Below are positions 34,807-43,179 of a stretch of 64,000 nt of DNA, one piece after another. Position numbers and translations under genes: made by a program. The notes under the pieces are model-generated. The model searched no databases. It was given only the letters and a program-made list of their open reading frames with translations, and was not told where the DNA came from. Each line of letters opens with the position of its first letter. Position 1 is the stretch's first letter. Location: NCBI GenBank assembly GCA_026874595.1, contig CM049314.1:75096300-75160299 (forward strand), given 5' to 3'. The DNA is from Sipunculus nudus (taxonomy: Eukaryota > Annelida > Sipuncula > Golfingiida > Sipunculidae).

Positions 34807-37041
34807 CTAACAGATTATGTGCGCTCGAACATCTTGTTCCATCTTAGGCCAGTAACACTTGGCTCTAAGAAGGGCCAAAGTCCTGTCTACACCTTGGTGC
34901 CCATGCGAGTCATGAAAGCGTTTAAGCATTTCCCTTCTCATAGATACAGGTGTGACAATTTGTCTCAAGGTACCATGAATTGGATCTCTAACTGAACGGT
35001 ACAAAATGTCTTGCTCAAGGAATAAACGATTCCACTGGCAAAACAGTATCCTGATGTCAGGTGGGTAGTGTTTCCTTTCTCTGCTGGGAACACACTTATT
35101 CCTTTTCAACAGAGTTTTCATAGTACGGATTATTTCATCCTTGTCTTGTGCCCTAGCCAACTCATCTAGTCCAAATGAAGGTAAACATATAGTCTCAAGT
35201 CTTATACATGAGGAAGTTGCTTGACTTGAAACAGCAGCTCCCTTACTGTTATTTTCCTCTGCAACGGAAATACGCAGATCAAGAGGAACTGCAGTGCAAC
35301 TAATCAAAGATGAACAAATCTCTTTGCATTGATCAACATCTCCTGCAGTGAGGCGGTTTTCTTGCCTTGAAAGAGCGTCAGCTGCTTGATTGCCTCTACC
35401 GGACCTATACTTAATTTTAAAATCAAAACGGGCAAGTGTGGCAGCCCACTTCTGCTCGACGGCTGTCAGTTTCCCTTTCGACATAAAATAACTCAATTGG
35501 TTATTGTCTGTGATCACCACAAAAGGACGAAACTGCAGGTACTCTCGGAATTTTTCTCCAATGGCCCAAACCATGGCCATAAGTTCCAGCTTCATGGAAC
35601 TGAACCGGTCCATTTTACGCTCATTCTCATGAAGTCCTCTGCTCGCATATGCAATTATCTTCTTCTTTCCATCCTGTAATTGACTTAAGATTGCTCCAAA
35701 ACCACTGCTAGAGGCATCGGTTTCCACTATGAAACCTTGTTCAAAATCCGGATACCCCAAAACAGGTGGTGAGATAAATTTCTCCTTTAATTTCTCAAAT
35801 GCATTCTTGTGTTCAACCATCCAACAATCACAAATAGGTTTCTTTCTGGTCCCTTCCTTAGCCAATCTTCCGACCAACTGATGTAAAGGTGCCACCAGCT
35901 TTGCGAAATTTGGTATGAAGCGGCGATAATATGAGGCAAACCCCAGAAATTGACGGAGCTCCTGAAGAGTCCTTGGCTCTGTCCAATTTTCAACTGCTCT
36001 GGTTTTGTCTGGGTCGGTACGCAATCCTTCTCCAGTAAGGATGTGACCTAAGTATTTTACTTCTGGACAAAATAGAGCACATTTTTCTGCTTTTAGCTTT
36101 AGTCCATGGGCTTTCAACTTGGTAAAGACAGTATCTAGGCATTCTATATGCTCATCCACAGTTTTACTGTACAGCACAATGTCATCTAAATATACGATAA
36201 GTATTGGGAGAATGTCATCTCTGAACACCGAGGTCATCAGTCTCTGGAATGTAGAGGGTGCGTTTGCAATCCCGAACGGCATCCTATTTTGTTCGAAAAG
36301 TCCAAAAGGTGTAGTGAAAGCGGTCTTGTGGCGGTCTTGTGGGTCAACCTCAACTTGGCTGTAAGCAGATGCCAATTCAAAGGTGCTGAATATCTTAGCT
36401 CCACCGATAGCCTCTAGTGATTCCTCTATACGTGGCAAGGGGAAAGCATCTCTAGCGATTTTCAGGTTAAGCCTTCTGTAATCATTACAGATATGAAGGG
36501 CACCTGACTTCTTCCGTACAATGACGATTGGGACTCCATAAGCTGAAGTACTCTCTCTTATGAAACCTTGTTTCAATAATTCATTTAGATGACTCCTAAC
36601 TTCCTCTATTAGTTCTACCGGGATCCTTCTGTACGGCTGACTTACAGGTACTTCATCTGCGGTCTTTATTGTTTGCTTGACAGTTGGAGTACTGGTTAAC
36701 TGTTCATTCTCTCCAATGAACACGTCAGAGTGTTTGGTCAGAATTTGCTTAACTTTCTCAAATTGTTCCCTGGTCCCCTTAAACTGTGACGAATCAATCT
36801 TAGGGCATACTGATTTTTCCTTTGACTCATATGATGGAACATTGGTTTCCTTGGAAGAAACTACTACCTGAACTTCTTTAGCACCCGGTATTAAGTCTAC
36901 ACTCTGCTGATCCACAACTACTTCCTGTATTGGTTGAGCAAAAGCTACCCTAGACCCTGGCCACAGCCATACATCTTCAGCTCCAGAGTTAACAACCTGA
37001 ATAATCATATCATTTTGTGACACATCAAGCAAAGTTGGCAT
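34807..37041 (-). CDS. Gypsy reverse transcriptase, RNase H and integrase N-terminus
   Basis: The 744-codon frame starts inside the protease-RT linker. RT occupies about residues 130-320, with YLDDIVLYS as the catalytic motif C and the thumb after it (KVKYLGHIL-like region). RNase H follows (VETDASSSGFGAIL, later ADALSRQ), then the HHCC region (HDSHGHQGV), ending at HIIC. In motif A the usual Asp is replaced by Glu (FSTFELASAY where the family has a TLDL-type pattern), which should weaken or abolish polymerase activity. The frame ends at the deletion described for the integrase. The ATG at 37041 is probably not the native start, since pol is normally reached by read-through or frameshift from gag. 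Confidence 0.93.
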   Translation of the reverse strand: MPTLLDVSQNDMIIQVVNSGAEDVWLWPGSRVAFAQPIQEVVVDQQSVDLIPGAKEVQVVVSSKETNVPSYESKEKSVCPKIDSSQFKGTREQFEKVKQILTKHSDVFIGENEQLTSTPTVKQTIKTADEVPVSQPYRRIPVELIEEVRSHLNELLKQGFIRESTSAYGVPIVIVRKKSGALHICNDYRRLNLKIARDAFPLPRIEESLEAIGGAKIFSTFELASAYSQVEVDPQDRHKTAFTTPFGLFEQNRMPFGIANAPSTFQRLMTSVFRDDILPILIVYLDDIVLYSKTVDEHIECLDTVFTKLKAHGLKLKAEKCALFCPEVKYLGHILTGEGLRTDPDKTRAVENWTEPRTLQELRQFLGFASYYRRFIPNFAKLVAPLHQLVGRLAKEGTRKKPICDCWMVEHKNAFEKLKEKFISPPVLGYPDFEQGFIVETDASSSGFGAILSQLQDGKKKIIAYASRGLHENERKMDRFSSMKLELMAMVWAIGEKFREYLQFRPFVVITDNNQLSYFMSKGKLTAVEQKWAATLARFDFKIKYRSGRGNQAADALSRQENRLTAGDVDQCKEICSSLISCTAVPLDLRISVAEENNSKGAAVSSQATSSCIRLETICLPSFGLDELARAQDKDEIIRTMKTLLKRNKCVPSRERKHYPPDIRILFCQWNRLFLEQDILYRSVRDPIHGTLRQIVTPVSMRREMLKRFHDSHGHQGVDRTLALLRAKCYWPKMEQDVRAHIIC

Positions 37042-37069
37042 AATTAATAGATTCCCTTTATTGGATGTT

Positions 37070-37660
37070 TCAATGGTTCCACAACAAAGACACCCGCTGA
37101 TATGGCAAGTGCATCTTCACATTGGTAGCACTTCTTGCAGAAACTAACATCTCTCTTGGCCCTGAGACTTTGAGAATACAGGAGTGGACCCTCTGTGAAC
37201 TACACATCCGGTTCTGACTAAATAAGTTTTCCCAGTTGGGTAAGCGGTTGAGTACATTCATGCCTAAACCACCAGGGGCTTTCTTTTTCCCCTCAGAATT
37301 TGGTGGATCTTTTACCACTAGGATGCCTACTCGATTTACTTTCGAACCTAGGACTTCAATATCCATCACAGCAATTCCCAGATAAGGTATTTCTAAGCCA
37401 TTTGCGGCAGTCAGTAAAAACCAGTTACCTTCTTCAAAATGAACATCTGACATTGTAGCTAAACTATCCTTAAACCATGATTCTGTAACAGTGGTCACCT
37501 TAGAACCAGTGTCCACTAGACATAAAACATCATTACCACTAACCTGAATCTTGATTACGGGTTGACCTCCTACGGTTCTTTGATACAAATCTGAACTCAG
37601 TCTTATCTTATCCGATGAGTCCCCCTTGTTAACCTCACGCACAGCTGGACCCGTGGCCAT
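37070..37660 (-). CDS. Gypsy aspartic protease region
   Basis: The frame contains CLVDTGSKVTTV, with the DTG active-site triplet of retropepsins, then GIAVMDIEVLG and LGMNVLNRLP, corresponding to the flap and the second conserved block. Role by family: processing of the Gag and Pol polyproteins. It starts 7 bases after the gag stop in another frame. Its 3' end leaves the correct frame near 37110-37130, and at least two single-base shifts lie between here and the RT ORF, so this is a decayed pol junction. The gag-to-protease switch itself could be a natural frameshift; this sequence does not decide it. Confidence 0.85.
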   Translation of the reverse strand: MATGPAVREVNKGDSSDKIRLSSDLYQRTVGGQPVIKIQVSGNDVLCLVDTGSKVTTVTESWFKDSLATMSDVHFEEGNWFLLTAANGLEIPYLGIAVMDIEVLGSKVNRVGILVVKDPPNSEGKKKAPGGLGMNVLNRLPNWENLFSQNRMCSSQRVHSCILKVSGPREMLVSARSATNVKMHLPYQRVSLLWNH

Positions 37661-37667
37661 GTGTAAC

Positions 37668-38867
37668 CTAGTTTGACGGTAATGAAGAAGGCTGTGTTAC
37701 CACGGGAGCCGTTACAGTCGGCTCCACCGAGGTTGGTGAATTTGCCATTTGGAAAGGAACCATACCTGGCATATAATACCCTGGCCATACCCCCTGATTG
37801 ATATGGGTAGGCTGTGAGGTCACTGTTGGACTTTGGTACTGGCTTGTCAATCCTCCCTTCTGTTTGCTCCTAGCAGTATCTCGCTGTCTCTTCCAACATT
37901 CATTTTGATAATGCCCCATTTTTCTACAATAATGACATGGACCTTTAGCCTTGTGTTCAGTCTGGGAGTTGCTCCTCCTGTCTTTCCTTCCATCTTTCTC
38001 ATCTAACCTACGCTGTAGTCCTTCAATGATATTCTTCTGAGCAGCCAGTTGCTCTGTCTGGGTTTTTATCAAATCCAGTACCTGGTCCATTTGATCCTTC
38101 CACTCAGGTGGGTTATTCTTTATCCAACCACTAGCCTGGTGGATTTGTTGAATTTTGTGTTCCTCATTCGAAAAAGTAATCTCCAAACCCATGACTTCCT
38201 GTCTAACTGTTCTCCGGCTGTCCCTTGAATCATTCATTAGCTGATGTGCTTCATTCCGTAACTGATATATATTCCAGTCAGGATATTCACGGTTAGCTTT
38301 CTTTACACGTTCCCTCAGCGATGAGTCACGCATGTTTTCAGCAAACCTTTTCCTCAAGACTCTATCTTTATCTGACACAATACTGCAATCCTTACCCAAA
38401 GCTCTGTCCAATAGGCTCATTAAGGCTATTGAGTAATCTACCAAACTCTCTTTATCTTTCTGCCTTCTGTTGATAAACACATCATAAAGCTCATCGGCAG
38501 ATCTCATTTCCCCAAAAATTCCCTTCAAATGTGTCAACAACTTATCAGGATCATTCCTTATATGCTCTGCAGCATAGGCAATCTCTGTGACTGCAGCTCC
38601 ACCTAGGTGTGACCTGATAAAATCAGCTGCATCCTGCCCACTAAGTCCTTGCACTGTAACAGCATCACTAGCTTGAGTTGGCCAAGTGTCAATATCCTGC
38701 CCTGGCTCACCCCTAAACTCATTAAGTTTCTTCGGAGCATATACCAATCTCAAGGGAGTACTAGCACCTAACCCTGTAGCTCTACTGTTCCGGCTATTTT
38801 GCAACGCGTCGCATTTTGCAATTTCGGCCATCTGCCGCTGCAAAGCCTCAATCTGCTCCTGAGACAT
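37668..38867 (-). CDS. Gypsy Gag polyprotein with zinc knuckle
   Basis: The 399-residue frame is intact from ATG to stop. Residues 45-215 look like a helical capsid domain (RLVYAPKKLNEFRGEPG, then LRERVKKANREYPDW). About 255-292 is a predicted coiled-coil-like, Gln/Leu/Lys-rich stretch. A CCHC zinc knuckle follows at 311-324 (CHYCRKMGHYQNEC), then a basic and a Pro/Thr-rich tail. Role: particle assembly and RNA packaging. The start is chosen because the N-terminal helix MSQEQIEALQRQM is typical for Gag and no upstream in-frame ATG fits better. It is about 1 kb downstream of the SGNH ORF. Confidence 0.9.
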   Translation of the reverse strand: MSQEQIEALQRQMAEIAKCDALQNSRNSRATGLGASTPLRLVYAPKKLNEFRGEPGQDIDTWPTQASDAVTVQGLSGQDAADFIRSHLGGAAVTEIAYAAEHIRNDPDKLLTHLKGIFGEMRSADELYDVFINRRQKDKESLVDYSIALMSLLDRALGKDCSIVSDKDRVLRKRFAENMRDSSLRERVKKANREYPDWNIYQLRNEAHQLMNDSRDSRRTVRQEVMGLEITFSNEEHKIQQIHQASGWIKNNPPEWKDQMDQVLDLIKTQTEQLAAQKNIIEGLQRRLDEKDGRKDRRSNSQTEHKAKGPCHYCRKMGHYQNECWKRQRDTARSKQKGGLTSQYQSPTVTSQPTHINQGVWPGYYMPGMVPFQMANSPTSVEPTVTAPVVTQPSSLPSN

Positions 38868-39894
38868 AATGTCTAAGTGTCACAGCCTGCAAATCTACTA
38901 TTCGTTTAAACTAACACAAACTTGCGTATATCAAAATAATCTGTCTAATAACAAGGATAGTAATTAACCTCAGGCAAAAACATTAGTTGCATCCTATCAA
39001 AACATGATAATACAAAGTTTTGCAACACTATTGCAAAGCAACATGACTGTCAGACCCCCACCAGTGAATCATAAGAACAGACAGGTTGGACACCGAGGCC
39101 CTTCCGCACAAACCAGAATTCTGTGCCATGGCCCACCAGTAAATGACTACCAGCCATCCAGCTCAGCAAAATATACCAAGATAATCATAAACATCAAATA
39201 CTACTACATTCAATGAAAATTAAATACCCATCTAGTTCTTGCCGTAAAATGCCACAGATAGTGTAGATTGCATGTGTAATAATTCTAACAATGTACAAAG
39301 GCATTTAGTGGAGTTGGTGACATAACAAGTTGTGCCCTATATGCTGATCAGATGCCATACCCTAAATGATAATCTCAGATATCCAGTGCGAAATAGTTGT
39401 TTTTCTTTTAAATGTAACAAACAAGTCCATTACAACAATTATAAAAGCAGAATAAATCCTGGGGCAATATATCTTCTTCTTCAACATATAAAAGCCAAGT
39501 CTTAAACCATTTTTGCTTATAATTGTTGTTGCATAATGATATTTTGTCATTCAATTCTTGGGAATATGCAATGGATTATCACCAAATAGTTTCACTATCA
39601 CTCAATAGGTGGCAGCACTGTCACATGATAAATTCATGCAAATTTCCTATGCATTTTATATGCATGATCTATATAAACATTACATGTACAATTTCTAGAT
39701 AGTGCAATGTCAACTTTCCTGTATCATCACATTATGGTAACACGTCCATCGAGTTCATTTCACCAGTATAATCAAATTCCTTTGGGAATTTATATTCAAC
39801 TGACCTCCCAAGAAAGTTAAGTGTGATGCAACTTCATGAAAAACATTCAATCTAATTAATCATATATGTTGACCATACAACAAGTAATGTCACA
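38868..39894 (-). other. Gap between the SGNH ORF and gag
   Basis: About 1 kb with no supported ORF or RNA. It may be a leader for gag expression, with a splice acceptor or promoter not identified here, or decayed coding sequence. Confidence 0.4.
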
Positions 39895-40566
39895 CTAGAA
39901 TAACAGGAACTTAACATCAATGTGTTTTGAACTTCCCTTGCAAAGTAATGACATTCCCCACAATAAAGTTTTCATAATTTGTGTGCCTGCTCTGGACAGG
40001 TGTAGATTGTCCTTCGCATACAGTGTTTTTAGCGGCTTCTTACTCTGTTTATCTTCAAACGCACGGAAAGTCTTCAGAAATTTAACGCCAGTGCAATGAC
40101 ACAGTTTAAACAATTCTTTGTTGACAGTTTTTCGGTTTAAATCCGCCCTATCAGTGTCACATGGCCTTGGAATAATGGCTGAAACAGCTAACACGGAATT
40201 AGGTGACAATGTTTTCACCAAATTCACAAGTTTCTCAAAGCTAGCAATAATATGTGAAACTGGTTTATCTAGATTGTTTGTCCCAACATGCAGAACAATG
40301 ATGCGAAAACCATGAAGACGGATGGGTCCCATACGCAGTTTCATGCACAATCCTTCTATTGTGATTCCTGGAAATGACTGAATGTACAGCTGATTACAGT
40401 CACGGATGTACTTACATATACTGTCACTTAACAAAGTAAAGTTATTTTGTTTAATTGCTGGCCATTTGTACTCTGCATGTTTATATGGGCAATTATAGCC
40501 TATCTGTTGAATATGCAGTTCATCATAAATCTGTCTCAACGGGCAGCAAATTCTCCTTCTGTCCAT
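39895..40566 (-). CDS. SGNH/GDSL hydrolase ORF carried by the Gypsy element
   Basis: The 223-residue intact frame is the first ORF after the 5' LTR, 168 bases from the LTR edge. It shows the SGNH blocks in order: TLLSDSICKYI (block I, Ser nucleophile), PGITIEGL (block II Gly), HVGTNNL (block III, with GTNN and its Asn), and AKDNLHLSRAG (block V Asp and His). The usual Gly of the GDS motif is Ser here. The region before block I (about 45 residues, several Cys) is unrecognised. The family comprises serine esterases and lipases acting on acyl or acetyl esters. SGNH/esterase domains are known in CR1/L2 LINE ORF1 and in Ngaro elements. A copy before gag in a Gypsy element is unusual as far as I know. 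No signal peptide is evident. Confidence 0.85.
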   Translation of the reverse strand: MDRRRICCPLRQIYDELHIQQIGYNCPYKHAEYKWPAIKQNNFTLLSDSICKYIRDCNQLYIQSFPGITIEGLCMKLRMGPIRLHGFRIIVLHVGTNNLDKPVSHIIASFEKLVNLVKTLSPNSVLAVSAIIPRPCDTDRADLNRKTVNKELFKLCHCTGVKFLKTFRAFEDKQSKKPLKTLYAKDNLHLSRAGTQIMKTLLWGMSLLCKGSSKHIDVKFLLF

Positions 40567-40711
40567 CCCTTAGTTACAAATCATATGTGGTATTGAATGT
40601 TCATCAAATGGCAATACATAACATGTATGGTCTTCTCACATACACATCATTCCTGATCAAGCAAGTTCCAACCAGGTTAAGCACTCGGCCGCCTCTAAGA
40701 AAGTCTCTATC

Positions 40712-40730
40712 AATCCCACTTCTGACACCA
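40712..40730 (-). promoter_or_regulatory. Primer binding site, tRNA-Leu type
   Basis: The plus strand reads AATCCCACTTCTGACACCA, which matches the 3' end of animal tRNA-Leu including CCA. The minus-strand element RNA would therefore pair with it over 19 bases. It lies four bases from the 5' LTR. The tRNA identity is from memory of tRNA-Leu 3' ends. Confidence 0.85.
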
Positions 40731-40734
40731 AATC

Positions 40735-42020
40735 TGTAGTCCGGTTCGATTGACAAATAGCCACAACATGTATCCATAGATATAGTCCAGTTTATTAAAG
40801 TTCAACAGCCGCCATAATAAGTTGGTATGAGGTGGCTAATACTGATGTTGATAGAGGTGTAAAGGTGATAAAAGTGATGAAAGGTGGTAAAAGGTGGCCG
40901 GGTACTCCCTACATCCACCGGTTCCTAAATAAAGAATAAATAATAAGGCCAAAATAAAAAAAAAGGTATGGTTCTCAGGCACTTTTTTTCAAAAATCAAT
41001 GCGGGCGGGCGCTTTTTTTAATTTAAATTTTTTGGTATGTTTCGATAAAAAATGTCAAATTATAAGGGAAAAGCATGAAAATAATAGTTTTATTTTACTA
41101 AATAAGTAAAAGCACTACAAAACAAAGGAAATTGTATGGTTTTATCTTCTTGAAAGAAATGTCGGAGAGGCAGCAGCTCAAAATTGGAAAGTTTTTATTG
41201 AAACGCAAAATAAAAATTTTTGATGCGGGGGTTTAAAATTGATGCGGGCGGTGCCTGAGAACCATACCTTTAATTTTTTTGGCCTAATAAATATCTAGGT
41301 AGCCTCTATATTATTACAAATAATATGGTATACTGATGCTTGGGAGTTCAGATATTCAAAGTATAAGAACATGGTTATTTTATATCCAACACATACATTA
41401 AGTAATGACATGACTATTATGGTATTATTGACTATTATCCTGCATACTGGAGATAATACTGTTAAATGTTTATTCATACTAATCTTAATGACAATAAAGG
41501 TTTTATGCAAACGTATCTTACATATTTAATATCATGGCATACCAAAATAAATAACCTATGGCAAGATACAAGCGTGTTATTGTGAGCGATAATCTAAAGT
41601 TTTTCGAGGGTTGAATTTGACCTTTGACACCAGACTGGCTTCGGTCTGATCTTACCGAACAGCCATATTGGACCGAAAGTAACCAATTTAACAACATGAA
41701 AAATACGTCCTTACGTTAATAAAAGTAGTTGACAACTTATAAGAACTACGTCAAAATGAAGATTATACATTTATCTTTAAATGTACCACATTGGGAATAC
41801 TAGCAAATTAACATATTAAACTTACAACAGCGAAAAAGTCCCTGGCTGTAACCTGCGTGGGCGCTTGCACATGGACCTACAGAAACTGACGGAGAGCCTG
41901 AACGGTGTCAAATACGTCACAAGTTTACATAGAGTGATTCTGTACTTTATCAAACCGTACCAATTGGAGCATCCGTGACAAATATTATCCGTAACACCTT
42001 CGCAGTATAACACCATCACA
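40735..42020 (-). repeat. 5' LTR of the Gypsy element, interrupted by a MITE
   Basis: 1286 bp in total, which is 944 bp of LTR plus a 338-bp MITE and its 3-bp duplication. TGTAG and ATCACA termini as in the other LTR. Confidence 0.95.
40947..41284. mobile_element. PIF/Harbinger-like MITE inside the LTR
   Basis: The terminal inverted repeats are about 35 bp, beginning GGCCAAAA and including GGTATGGTTCTCAGGCAC at both ends. A TAA duplication flanks it (40944-40946 and 41285-41287), and the empty site is visible in the other LTR. The TWA target and GGCC start suggest PIF/Harbinger. It has no ORF. One inverted repeat recurs alone at 7471-7506. Confidence 0.85.
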
Positions 42021-42110
42021 CTTGAATTGAGATTTTACCCAGGTGCATTCCAGGCATGTTCCATGCATGATCTATGCATCCATGCATGTTCCAAGTGTGT
42101 TCCATGCATA

Positions 42111-43113
42111 AATTTTGATAAGGGCAGTGCTCTTAGGGAGAACTATGAGTGGCTAAACATTTTGTAATGTCAGACTTGATGACTCTCAGAAGATGCAAAG
42201 GTCACAACAAAGAATGGAAATTTTCTGTTGGTTGATAGAAGGGTGCATTCTATTCATTGATTATTTTAGACAGGTTCAAAAGAATACCTTTACTAAACTT
42301 TGACAAATTTGGAAGCCTCATCTGGAACTGTTTGTCCTCTTCATGCATGTGCAGTGGAACAAAATAGCCTCATCACATACCCTTTGGCTTCAGCCTTCCT
42401 TCCCTAATACAGAGTAACAAACACACAATCAAAGTTGCCTGTAACGCCAACTGGTGGCACTGCGATAGCCTCTTTAAAAATTATTTGGCGTATCTATAGA
42501 TTATGAAGAAATGAGGGAAAGGGCCCCCCCCCCCTTAGGACACACAATCCCAACAGTTCAAATCCAAGAGTAAACATGCGTATCCAAAGTTTCGCCATAG
42601 AGGAATTCACTGACAAAAAGTACAGAGCAACTACTGTCAGTTATACATCAATGTGGCTATAATGATCTGCCCTTGCTAATATTACCACCCATACACCCTT
42701 CTTGTAGATAATTACAATAAATCCAGGTCACCGTTTTTCTGAATCTTTCACTCATTCATGAAGCTGTGCTCAGAGATTAGAGGTTTTTGAAACACTGGCA
42801 GGAAAATTAAACAAGATTTAGCATCATGACTTTACTTCTCACTATGAATATAATTATTAAAATATTTTATAGTTTATTATTATAATGTTTTTAAAGTATT
42901 TTTGGGGTTACTTTTTAATTTATCTGTAACTTGCTGTTTTCTATTCCATGTTGGTATTTAGAGTTAGCTATAGGTTTACAACATGGATGGCGCCTTACAA
43001 ATTGTCTGCTTTATATATACAGTATTTCCTATAAGACAGGTGGCTCCACATACATTGCTACACTTTATCCAACTTTTTACCATATATGTAATGTGTATTT
43101 ACAGATTTTCCAG
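42111..43113. other. Intronic DNA before the small exon
   Basis: No gene. A decayed dyad-type repeat (aagacaggtggctccacatacattgc) lies at about 43030-43060, just upstream of the exon acceptor. Confidence 0.5.
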
Positions 43114-43179
43114 TACAACCCCCTTGGTCTTGCCCAGCAGGAAAACACAAATGGATAGACGACCAGTCATGTCTTACAG
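43114..43179 (+). CDS. Candidate host exon, small Cys-containing linker
   Basis: This 66-base segment has a good acceptor (acagattttccag) and a strong donor (ttacag|gtatgt). In phase 1, as required by the preceding discoidin exon, it is open and reads PPWSCPAGKHKWIDDQSCLT, ending in phase 1 as the lectin exon needs. Two Cys and a Trp fit an extracellular linker or the start of a lectin-like fold. Skipping it would also keep the frame. The last bases and donor of this exon are the seed of the tandem array that follows. Against it: it is short and no family is recognised. Confidence 0.5.

Larger units (their letters stand above)
32366..42020 (-). mobile_element. Ty3/Gypsy element with LTRs, SGNH ORF, gag and pol
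   Basis: Coding is on the minus strand. In coding order: 5' LTR (42020-40735), tRNA primer site, SGNH hydrolase ORF, a 1-kb gap, gag, protease, RT-RNase H, integrase, polypurine tract and 3' LTR (33309-32366). It sits between blocks of ATGCAT satellite (32150-32365 and 42030-42110), so it probably jumped into that satellite. No exact target duplication is seen (ctag on the left, cttg on the right). The LTRs differ at roughly 35-40 of 944 positions by my count, about 4 percent, so it is not recent. Frameshifts between protease and RT, an altered RT catalytic residue and a deletion in the integrase zinc finger make it non-autonomous. Confidence 0.9.

Noticed and set aside
32366..42020. A clean target-site duplication for the Gypsy element
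   Set aside because: The flanks ctag and cttg differ and no 5-base match exists, so none is claimed.
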